Source: Polytrichum commune
Taxonomy: Eukaryota > Streptophyta > Polytrichopsida > Polytrichales > Polytrichaceae
Direction: 5' to 3'
Assembly (NCBI GenBank): GCA_950295325.1
Contig: OX485803.1
Span: 55,877,554 to 55,941,553, forward strand
Length of the DNA stretch: 64,000 bases
Shown here: positions 50,552 through 59,053 of the stretch, piece after piece
How the letters are laid out: every line of letters starts with the position of its first letter
Position numbering within the stretch: position 1 is the stretch's first letter
Position numbers and translations under genes: made by a program
Notes under the pieces: model-generated
Databases searched by the model: none
Told to the model about the DNA's origin: nothing
What the model saw: the letters and a program-made list of their open reading frames with translations, nothing else

Positions 50552-51383
50552 GCGATACAAAATAGGGTCTAACATATTCATTGTTGATAATTTTTGTAAA
50601 ATGTGTACATATAATATAGGGGGTTTCAAAATAATGAAAAATGTTTACATGTAAAATACCATCACATATAATGGCCTCTTTTATCTAATAAATACATGTA
50701 AAATAACGTGGAAACAATTACAAGGGGTAGTGGGTCTAGGGTAGGGTATGTGCTAATGGATGGAAAGAGGTAATTTTATGTTGTAAGAAGAGAAATGTCC
50801 TTCATGAAAAAAAATGTCGCTTACAAAACCAAATTAAAAAAGGTTGTAAGGAAAAAAATGGACAACAATTGGGCTCCAAGAAAGAAAGAAAATGGGATAT
50901 AGTAGAAGAAAATTTGATTACTTGGGTACAAGGAAAAAAATGTACTATAAGTAAAATAGGATATTTTATATGATTCCCCCAAATTTATAATGACTTATAG
51001 GGTGTATTAAAATACAAGAATTTACCTTTATTTTGAAAAGTACCATACCTTATAATCTTTTCTGCAAGGTAAATAGCCCCTGATAAATAAGTCCTAAGCG
51101 CACGTGTATGCAAAATATAAGAGGGAGTGAACCCCCCGATATATACGGACATTTCGTATTGGACATGTACATGAACGCTAATCACAATTTATGATAGGTG
51201 CACTCACCTTAATCAATGGTTTAGCACGTGGCATCAATACCTTAGCACCAAAAATTACTCGGTGTCAAATTTGCCATGGTATGATGATGGACAAAATGTC
51301 AAACATCCTTTGAAGAAAATTTTGTCTATTGGGAAAGATGCTTGCTAGGTTGGAATTTAGCTACCATTTATATTTATGTTTAG
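50552..51383 (+). repeat. 832-bp direct repeat, right member
   Basis: Partner of 37524-38355, identical in length and a few percent diverged. After it, the - strand open frame continues into single-copy sequence (51393-51680), whereas after the left copy the GC-rich retrotransposon leader begins. Confidence 0.75.
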
Positions 51384-51392
51384 TGCTTCATA

Positions 51393-51860
51393 TTACCACT
51401 TCGTGTCACCTTTACGCTTCCCACTTGCCATGGAGATCCTTAAATTGAGGTTTCGTGAAATAGACATGTGCAAGTCTTGTAAGATTCTATTTTGATGTGT
51501 AGGGGAACGGTGCTCTAAAGTGTCATGTTGACGATTGAGGAGAAGACAAACACTCATGCCCATGGGTTTTGCCCTTTGGAAGTATGAAGTAGATGCACTT
51601 AGCAATCCTAACATCCCACGCCATACATACATTCTTGACAAATGATGTGCCATCATGTGCAATGTGAGAATACCCATCATACGATCGAGTCATTCAACTA
51701 TGGTCTCCATGCAAAATAGACATAAACAGTTCACAACCTCGCACGTATGTATAGTACCAATTAATTCAATCACAATCTACAGTATAATTCGATGTCCTTG
51801 TGGTCATCTTCAAACAAGAGTCTCACTCGTTGCCCCAACTTGTAACGTTCAACTTGCAAT
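51393..51860 (-). pseudogene. Unidentified coding remnant
   Basis: The - strand frame 51393-51680 (HRSPTHQNRILQDLHMSI, then RKGDTKW) looks protein-like in composition. It is preceded on the same strand by a fragment in another frame (about 51750-51850) reading QLQVERYKLGQRVRLLFEDD. Together with the frame in the adjoining 832-bp repeat, these could be exons or frameshifted parts of one gene. I do not recognise the protein, and stops separate the parts. Confidence 0.3.
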
Positions 51861-51918
51861 TGTGAGATCTTCCAATTGTGTTGGAGTGGAGAGAACCTTC
51901 TTCCCAAATTGTATGTAA

Positions 51919-52748
51919 TGTTCAACTTTGCTTATGTGTACAATAGGTGACTAAAATAAGTGTGGTCGATAATAGGCTCTAATGCCCTTGAAATCCAACA
52001 TGGCAATACCACAAGAGGCACGCCATCAGGTGATCCATATACTCCAATTCCGCCCCCTCCCTTCTGCGTACAATTCTAGCACATGTATGTTTTTTTTGTT
52101 TTTTTTCTTCTTTCCCCTCTATTGTGTTTTCCTCTTGTTTGAAAGCACACCCACTCACAATTATAATCACCAAACTTACAAATACTACTTGTTGTAGCTT
52201 TTTGATTTGGATACTACTAAGTTCGGCGACTTTAGGAAGGGGGGGATAATTCAAAGGCTCCAACACAATGTTTGTGCCTAATTTGTGAAGTAGGATGCTA
52301 GATTGGGCTCTGCTTGGAAGAGAATCTACCTAGTAAGTGTTGTGGTGAAGTTTCAACGATGTCTATTTAAATTTGAAAGATTGAGAGATAAATATATTTC
52401 CACTATAGATACGTATATTCAAAGGCGGGTTTACACTAGGATCTAAGCCCAAGAAACTCCAAAATCGAGAGATCCATAGAATAAGGTTGAGAACAAATAT
52501 TTTGGATCCAAGGAGTTTACATTAGGATCCAAGTCCAACGCATGAAGAAGTTAAGTGATGCTAATATGGCATCATTTTCCTACCAAATTACGGAGGTGTA
52601 CATTGAGGATTATACTCCTCCGAATCTAAGAAACCAATGTTTATGATTTTGCTGAGTTTTTTGAGTCCGAAAGTGAAGTCCAATTCAGGGGTGTTTTTGA
52701 ACCCCACGTTTCTTGGTCCCGCACCTTAATATCTTAAATAGGCACTCA
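51919..52748. other. Spacer, partial MITE-like end
   Basis: No gene supported. GGCGGGTTTACACTAGGATC at about 52433 resembles the left ends of the PIF-like MITEs in this window (GGTTTACACTA), but no right end was found. Confidence 0.4.
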
Positions 52749-54895
52749 GTGCACAACTGCGATCTGGGCCATGGAAGCGTCCCAACGATTGATGGATAGA
52801 GCGGGCAACTGTGGCCATTCCACCTCTGGACAGGGGTCACGGGACCCGACAAGTGCGTCAATTGGCGTCAGAGGTAGTCGGAGACACCAGGGACGTGGCT
52901 CTCCCTGGAGCTACTATTGGGTTGCGGGCGGGGCTAGGTCTTTTCTAGTTCCTAGTTCCCAACTGAAGGTGGGAAATGGGTCTGAAATGGTTACTAGCCT
53001 ACTTTGCCTAGGATTTGAAGCGTGGGATCACCACAAGATCGTTTGCAAATTTGGATGAAGATGCAATGTTTGGGGACATTTTTGGGGCATAATCAGTCAA
53101 AATCCAAGTGTTCCCAAGTTTGACCGGTTACACGATGTGATATGTTGGGTTTTAACATATTTATTTGAAGTATATTATTTTGATTCAATCAAGGGTATGG
53201 GTCCTTTTCCCGAGTCGTGAACTTCAACTGGTTATTTCTCAAACTCAACCATTTCATCTATAACTAGCGGTCGGTTCTCCCCGTTCATTGTCGAGAAGGT
53301 TAGCAAATTTGGATCAAAGGGTGTAGCATCTTCCCTATAATTTTCGGAGCTCGTATGAATATGTCATTCATTGTCAGAATGAAAATCCTCATGCTTATCC
53401 CTAGGCCCAATAGTCAACATAATCGAGGGGACTACATGACCATCTAATGAGCACGAGAAAGTTTACTTTAACAACGAATAAGATAATTCATATGATCTGC
53501 AAAAATTATGAGGGAAGTTGCTGGCCTTAAATTTAGATTTGCTAACCATCTTATGCTAATTGCATGTTTCATGATATGTAGATGCAACCGAGATGTAAAC
53601 CCAAAGTGGGTCTATGGAGCATGAATTCACACACCATGTATTCAATCAATTAGTTCTCATTGAATCTGTGGGGTGTCTTATTAGGAAAATCTTTGCCACT
53701 TCCTGAACTTTTGTCATTCATTATCTGTTGTAACAATGTGGATTCCATTAAGCACTTCTCTCTGTTCAAATCTACATGTATGGGAAAGTGTCAATGGGAC
53801 CTTAAATGTCCGTTTGAAATGTGTAGAGGCACTTGTTGCAGCTTGATTTATTGCCCCATAGCTTTGCGAAGAATGCTGGTATATAGGCACATTTTTGGGA
53901 GATACTCAAATGCAATGTGCATTTATTAAAGTGCAAAAAAAATAAAATGTATGGCACTTGAAAAACTTTGTGCTAGGTTAAGTAGTTCTGTAAGTACAGC
54001 TTCTTTACACATGATGGCTTTTAGGAAGCATTTCACCAAATTAGACTGCGACTTGAATTAAGATCATGCACCACAAGTTGTACTTTGTTTGTGGAACTTG
54101 CAGTTTCAGTTCGTAGTCCACTGAAGAATATTTGGAGCCAAATAGCAGTATTACTCATAGCATACACTCTGTCCTGCTAGACTTTGGGTAAAACTATGCA
54201 TATGGACGTGGTTGAAGGCAAATTAAACTGAAAGGCCCCTTAGCAATGGAACTACTTCAATCTGGAAATCTTCACACTCAATTGTATAGACATCTTGAAC
54301 GCAAGGTCTGGGCATTCAGAATGTTGATTGTGGGGTTTGTCTCTGCAAATTTACGAGGTTTATGCCTTTGAAGGATGTGCTCCTATTGTTTCTAGGCACA
54401 TCCGTAGGTTGGACAAATATCAATTGCTAACAAACATGAAATTGTCTATTTTATTAGGTTGGTTGATGACTCTTGTACAGTAGATGTCAAGTCCATTGGC
54501 GCATGTATGTGTAGGAACGGTTGAATGAATTTGAGTTAATTTATCCACTCTTTGATACGATTTCAAGTCTAAAATGTTGAAAGTGGTCTGGTATGCAAGG
54601 GTGTGTCTTGAGAACGCTTAATTGGTACTGTCCAGTTCCTTAGATTGTCAATTAACATAGTTCACACATTAATTTATCAGCCTTTGTGTACAAGCCTTAG
54701 CGAAGGACAAGCATGCTAGTTGGAAAATGTAACCCTTTGAGATCCATTTCCACCTTCAGTTGGGAACTAGAAAAGACATGACTCCGCCTGCAATCCAATG
54801 TTAGCTAGAGGGAGAACTTCATCTCCTCTCCATCAATGGTGGCGGGCGGTCATTGGGACGCTTCCATGGTCCATATTGCAGCTGCGCTTGGGCTC
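52749..54895. mobile_element. Element with long degenerate terminal inverted repeats
   Basis: The left arm (52749-52995) contains GGGCCATGGAAGCGTCCCAA and, further in, TTTTCTAGTTCC...CCCAACTGAAGGTGGGAAATG. The right arm (54735-54895) contains their inverse complements in the mirrored order. Long inverted ends around about 1.7 kb of non-transposase sequence fit a non-autonomous MULE-like element. Its interior holds a nested foldback repeat (53213-53560) and a 90-codon frame (53660-53929) that I do not recognise. Confidence 0.6.
53213..53560. repeat. Nested foldback repeat
   Basis: Bases 53213-53290 are an inverted fragment of the GATCGGGGAGA MITE family. Next, 53293-53407 (GGTTAGCAAATT ... 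GGAGCTCGTATGA) and 53440-53556 (its inverse) form a foldback with a short loop. The same half-unit is dispersed elsewhere in the window. Confidence 0.55.
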
Positions 54896-54903
54896 ATGAG
54901 GCG

Positions 54904-55254
54904 CACTACACTAAATAGGTAGATTAGTGTTGGAAACACTAATAGTCGACGGAAACGCTAAATGTAAATTGTCTCTATAGTGTTAGAACACTAAATGTCA
55001 ACTCTAACACTATTTGTATCAAGTAGTAACTTTAAATATTTACATGAGCGCATTTAGTGTTAGATGATATTTTGTAAATCTTGGAATGAAGAATTGAAGG
55101 AAGAAGAATATGAGAACCTCGTAAAAGGTATAATTTGTTCAAACCCTATTCAAACACTAATTGTAATATCAGTTGAAAATTAGTGTTTTAGGTAACTATT
55201 GCATCTAACACTAATCTTCATCTAACACTAATCTACCTATTTATTAGTGTAGTG
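54904..55254. mobile_element. MITE with CACTACACTAAATA ends
   Basis: It starts CACTACACTAAATAGGTAGA, continues TTAGTGTT, and ends with the near-perfect inverse (AACACTAATCTACCTATTTA, TTAGTGTAGTG). It is 351 bp with several internal ACACTAA palindromes and is non-coding. It lies about 320 bp upstream of the NOP10 start codon. Confidence 0.75.
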
Positions 55255-55574
55255 AGAGGGTGGTTTTGGCGAAAGAAAGGAAGGGAACCTAGGGTGGGAA
55301 CGCGGGAACTCCGAGGATCGTTCCGGTTAGACACCGGGGCGGGCACGGAAGCAAGGTCCCAGACCTAGGGCGACGCCGAACCTGCCCCGAACCAGGCACC
55401 GAGGAAGCCCTTCCTGCGGCGCCTTGTTGGAAGGTGCGGACTCCGGGACTCCATCTCCGCTCTATAACTGTCGGTCGCTCCTCTCCACTCACAAGCCATC
55501 GATCTGTGGCCTTCTTCGAGTCAGCGGGCGCTCCTGTGTTTCGCTTGGAGCGACGGGATTTCGGTTTTGCAGCG

Positions 55575-58374
55575 ATGTATCTCATGTATTACACAAACGA
55601 GAATGGCGACAAGGTGTACACTTTGAAGGTGAGGCGGCGATGTCGTGTCTTGATGTAGTTGTAGAGCGACGTGGGTTTGGAACAGAGACCAGAGGGCTCC
55701 GGGAAGCACCGATCTTATGTTTTTCATGTTGCACGGTGTTTTGCGTTTGGTTAGGGTTTGGAGAGTGCATTGGTGTGGCACGGGTTGGGGGCGATGTAAT
55801 TTTGCGGGAGAGTGAAACGGCGGGGGTTGGCACCCTTGGCGGGGTGTCGCCTTAGCAAGAAGGAGCGGCCATGCGCACAGTGTGTGTGCAGTGCGGTCCG
55901 TAGGATCCTTTGCTAACGTCGGAGATGAGTGGGTTTATGTGATGGCGCTCCTGTGCACTTGTGTAGAGGAGAGGGTCTCCATGAACTAAGGTGACATATT
56001 CCATTGCCCTGGGGAGCAGCGTCGCTGCCATTACCCTGTGGGACAGACCATGTCAGCTACATAATGGGAAGATTACATGGTGTGTGAATTAGGGTTGAGG
56101 AGTCTGTAGAGTAGAGAGCAGCGTTATCGGCGGAGGGCGTCGTCCTTGGCGGGGCGAGTCCTTAGCAAGGAGGAGCGGCCATGCACACACTTGTTGCGTG
56201 CAGTGCGGTCCGTAGAGTCGTATGCTAACGTCGGAGATTGGGTCGTTCATGCGACGGCGCTGTTATGTACTCGGGTGCATAGGAGACGTCCCCATGAATG
56301 AAAGCGCTATATTCCATAGCCCTGGGGAGCAGCGTCGCTGCTATTACCCCGTGGGACAGACCATGCCACTTACATCACTGAGAGACGTGGATTAGGCTTT
56401 GACATTTGGTGTTTAGGTCGTGGAAGTTTATAGGGTTTATGGTTTAGGAAGAGTGAGGGCGCGCTGGTAAGGACGGGGGTCGGCCCCCTGGGCGGGGTGC
56501 AACAAGGAGCGGCCATGTACATTTATGTGCGTTGCGGTGCGTAGGATCCTTCGCTAACGTCCGAGGGGAGTAGGTTCGTGTGATGGCGCTCTCGTGCCTC
56601 TGTACAGGAGATGTCTCCACGCACCGAGGTGACATATTCCATAGCTCTGGGGAGCAGCGTCGCTGCCATTACCATGTGGGACAGACCATGTCACTTTCAT
56701 GCCATTTCAAGGCTGCAGCATATTGTGTCCTAAGGTTTGGGGTTCATAGGATAAAGAGATGTGAACGACGGAGGGTGTCGTCCTTGGCGGGGCGGCCTCT
56801 GAGCAGTAAAGAGCGGCCAGAACACACTTGTGCGTTCAGTGCGGTCCGTAGAGTCGATTGCTAACGTCGGAGATTGGGTCGTTCATGTGACGGCGCTGTT
56901 ATGTGCTTGGGTGCATAGGAGACGCCTCCGTGAACGAAAGAGACATATTCCATAGCCCTGGGGAGCAGCGTCGTTGCCATTACCCTGTGGGACAGACCAT
57001 GCCACTTACATTACCAGAAATAAGTTTCATGATACGTAGGGTTGTAGGGTTACTGGACGTTTGATAATGTGTACCGACGGGGGTTGGCACCCTTGGCGGG
57101 GTGTGGCCCCGGCAATAAGGAGCGGCCATGTACACAGTAGCGTGTGCGATTCGGTCCGTAGGATCCTTTGCTAACGTCGCAGATGAATAGGTTCGTGTGA
57201 TGGCGCTGTTGCGCACTCGTGTGCAAGAGAGGTCTCCGTGAGCCAAGGTGACATATTCCATTGCCCTGGGGAGCAGCGTCGTTGCCATTACCCTGTGGGA
57301 CAGACCATGCCACTTATATAATCAGACGTAAATTTTGTTGAAACGTAGGGGTGTAGGGTTATTGTCTTTATTGGACGTTTGTTTTGTATATCGACGGGGG
57401 TTGGCACCCTTGGCGGGGTGTGGCCCCGGCAATAAGGAGCGGCCATGCACACAGTAGCGTGTGCGGTGCGGTCCGTAGGATCCTTTGCTAACGTCGCAGA
57501 TGAATTGGTTCGTGTGACGGCGCTGTTGCGCACTTGTGTGCAAGAGAGGTCTCCGTGAGCCAAGGTGACATATTCCATTGCCCTGGGGAGCAGCGTCGTT
57601 GCCATTACCCTGTGGGACAGACCATGCCACTTATATAATCAGACGTAAATTTTATCGAAACGTAGGGGTGTAGGGTTATTGTGTTAATTGGACAATTGAT
57701 AATGTATACCGACGGGGGTTGGCACCCTTGGCGGGGTGTGGCCCCGGCAATAAGGAGCGGCCATGTACACAGTAGTGTGTACGGTGCGGTCCGTAGAATC
57801 TTTCGCTAACGTCGCAGATGAATTGGTTTGTGTGATGGCGCTGTTGCGCACTTGTGTGCAAGAGAGGTCTCCGTGAGCCAAGTTGACATATTCCATTGCC
57901 CTGGGGAGCAGCGTCGTTGCCATTACCCTGTGGGACAGACCATGTCCGCTACACCTCGAAACAAGATATGCGAATCGTATTAGGAATTATAAAATGCATG
58001 TGAAGTTGAGTCTCTTAAGTAGAAGTGGTGACCTAAACCTTGCCTTATCTTCTGTTTCGCTGAAATGTCGGGTGTTGTCTGTGTAACAGAAGGAGACACC
58101 AACGGAAGCGCCTACGCTGTCGGCCCATCCAGGTACATTTCAGGAGTTGTTGCACGTTGACATATCGTCTGGTATTCATTTGAATGGATGTGAAATGTAA
58201 CGAACCCGTTCAAGAATGGTTTGATGTCGTGGATTTAATGCACAGCGCATGACTGATACGATGCCTGTGTTTGCAGCACGATTTTCACCTGACGACAAAT
58301 TCTCCAAGCATCGGATCATCTGCAAGAAGAGGTTCAACCTGCTGCCAACACAGCAACCACCTCACACCTATTGA
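55575..58374 (+). CDS. NOP10: NOP10, H/ACA ribonucleoprotein core subunit
   Basis: NOP10 is a small zinc-ribbon-derived protein. With dyskerin/CBF5, NHP2 and GAR1 it forms the core of H/ACA snoRNPs, which guide rRNA pseudouridylation and processing in the nucleolus and Cajal bodies. Exons are 55575-55628, 58090-58132 and 58277-58374; they encode 64 residues, the usual eukaryotic length. Exon 1 gives [18 protein letters not shown], exon 2 [14 protein letters not shown] and exon 3 [20 protein letters not shown] and [22 protein letters not shown] and KKRF...TQQP are hallmark NOP10 blocks. Splice sites are AAG|GTGAGG...AACAG|AAG and CAG|GTACAT...TTGCAG|CA. The frame extends upstream of 55575, but the family starts at MYL. 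Intron 1 is very long for so small a gene and carries seven snoRNA units. Confidence 0.92.
55826..56064 (+). ncRNA. U17/snR30-type H/ACA snoRNA, copy 1
   Basis: U17/snR30 is an H/ACA snoRNA needed for early 18S rRNA cleavages rather than pseudouridylation. This 239-nt unit has ATATTCC (55996-56002), matching m1, and AGACCAT (56045-56051), one base from m2 (AAACCAU). Between them lies a hairpin tip with GCAGC-GTC-GCTGC. TGACAT (55993-55998) pairs fully with ATGTCA (56050-56055) below the motifs. ACA is at 56059-56061, so the end is placed at 56064. The 5' end is inferred from TTGG (55827-55830) pairing with CTAA (55986-55989). No exact ANANNA H box is seen. Confidence 0.82.
56139..56377 (+). 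ncRNA. U17/snR30-type H/ACA snoRNA, copy 2
   Basis: 239 nt. m1 ATATTCC is at 56309-56315, m2 AGACCAT at 56358-56364 and ACA at 56372-56374. The 5' closing stem TCGTCC (56140-56145) pairs with GAATGA (56296-56301), with one mismatch and one G-U. The base changes relative to copies 5-7 occur on both sides of the stem. The loop is GCAGC-GTC-GCTGC. Confidence 0.82.
56479..56702 (+). ncRNA. U17/snR30-type H/ACA snoRNA, copy 3 (ACA box altered)
   Basis: 224 nt, shorter in the 5' domain. m1 ATATTCC is at 56634-56640 and m2 AGACCAT at 56683-56689. The closing stem TCGG (56480-56483) pairs with CCGA (56624-56627). The box reads TCA (56697-56699) instead of ACA, and CCATG replaces CCCTG in the 3' arm. 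It may be poorly processed or a pseudogene. Confidence 0.7.
56777..57013 (+). ncRNA. U17/snR30-type H/ACA snoRNA, copy 4
   Basis: 237 nt. m1 ATATTCC is at 56945-56951, m2 AGACCAT at 56994-57000 and ACA at 57008-57010. TCGTCC (56778-56783) pairs with GAACGA (56932-56937) with one mismatch. It is closest in sequence to copy 2. The tip is GCAGC-GTC-GTTGC, with a G-U pair in place of a Watson-Crick pair. Confidence 0.82.
57083..57321 (+). ncRNA. U17/snR30-type H/ACA snoRNA, copy 5 (AUA box)
   Basis: 239 nt. m1 ATATTCC is at 57253-57259 and m2 AGACCAT at 57302-57308. The box is ATA (57316-57318); AUA is a known variant of ACA. TTGGC (57084-57088) pairs perfectly with GCCAA (57242-57246). An inner 5' hairpin pairs ACAC with GTGT around AGTAGC. 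Confidence 0.8.
57400..57638 (+). ncRNA. U17/snR30-type H/ACA snoRNA, copy 6 (AUA box)
   Basis: 239 nt and nearly identical to copy 5, including the flanking spacer. m1 ATATTCC is at 57570-57576, m2 AGACCAT at 57619-57625 and ATA at 57633-57635. TTGGC (57401-57405) pairs with GCCAA (57558-57562). Confidence 0.8.
57718..57956 (+). ncRNA. U17/snR30-type H/ACA snoRNA, copy 7
   Basis: 239 nt, close to copies 5 and 6 but with a canonical ACA at 57951-57953. m1 ATATTCC is at 57888-57894 and m2 AGACCAT at 57937-57943. TTGGC (57719-57723) pairs with GCCAA (57877-57881). It ends 133 bp before the intron acceptor, so it is the copy nearest exon 2. Confidence 0.82.
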
Positions 58375-58976
58375 GAAATCTGGGGAAGATGGCAGCACAT
58401 CTTGCACAGTAGCCCTCGATTAGTTAGTGTTGTGGGTAGGAGAACAGTTGTACATAGTTAATTACGTCTGGACGCCGGCTCAAGGCTGAAGACAGGACCT
58501 GACATGTAGGAATGAAAGGCAGGCGGTTTTGTCCGCCTTAATGTAACTTACTTCACTCGTTTATGGAAAGCACGATAACCTCACGGAAGCAGTTTAAAAG
58601 ACGGTGATGCATGTTTGTCATCCTCTTTTGTGCAAATGATTGAGGGGGAGTCTTTTGGTTTGTGTGTGATGGCACATGGTCTGTGTGCGCCCCAACACTC
58701 GCATCCAGAGTTCGATGGCATCAAAATAGACTTATGTGAAACAATCATGTCATGTTGCAAACTCCTCCGTGATCATGTATGGGTTGAAAACATTCTTAAC
58801 TTCACTTGCGTAGAATACCGTCTTGATTACTTCACATATTGATTCGGTTTGAAGTTATATCCATAGTCATGCAAACCACAACATGGAGCACTGGAAATTG
58901 TCTCTCAGCTTGCATTCCTTTATCTTCGAAACTATTGTCTTGTGTAAAGAGAGTATGGAATAATATCCACTTCAAA
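58375..58976. other. NOP10 3' flank
   Basis: Presumed 3' UTR and spacer between the convergent NOP10 (+) and B3 (-) genes. The frame 58615-58842 is not recognised. No other gene is supported. Confidence 0.45.
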
Positions 58977-58998
58977 TTTAGGGTTTAGCGTTTAGGGT
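58977..58998 (+). repeat. Interstitial plant telomere-type repeat
   Basis: TTTAGGG, TTTAGCG and TTTAGGG stand head to tail. It is three units long, too short for a telomere. It may be a telo-box-like element or a repair scar. Confidence 0.7.
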
Positions 58999-59053
58999 TC
59001 ATAATGTTGTGGTTTTCTTATCAAGGCGTGATGATTTTCTTCATCATTAACTC

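Noticed and set aside
37524-51383. The 832-bp direct repeats as LTRs of an LTR retrotransposon.
   Set aside because: There are no TG...CA ends, no primer-binding site or polypurine tract, and no integrase or protease. The enzymes between them are of non-LTR type.
55434-55658. A longer 74-codon reading frame starting upstream and running into NOP10 exon 1 and past the donor.
   Set aside because: The family starts at MYL(Q/M) and has 64 residues. The upstream part shows no similarity, and the downstream part reads into the intron.
55860-57923. Several open frames on the - strand across the repeat array in NOP10 intron 1, encoding similar repeated peptides.
   Set aside because: They are the antisense of the snoRNA units. 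The similarity between them follows from the RNA repeats, and the sense strand has snoRNA motifs and covariation.
55826-57956. The array as C/D box snoRNAs (GTGATGG looks a little like a C box).
   Set aside because: No matched C (RTGATGA) and D (CTGA) pair with a terminal stem. ACA/AUA ends, m1 and m2 fit H/ACA snR30 far better.
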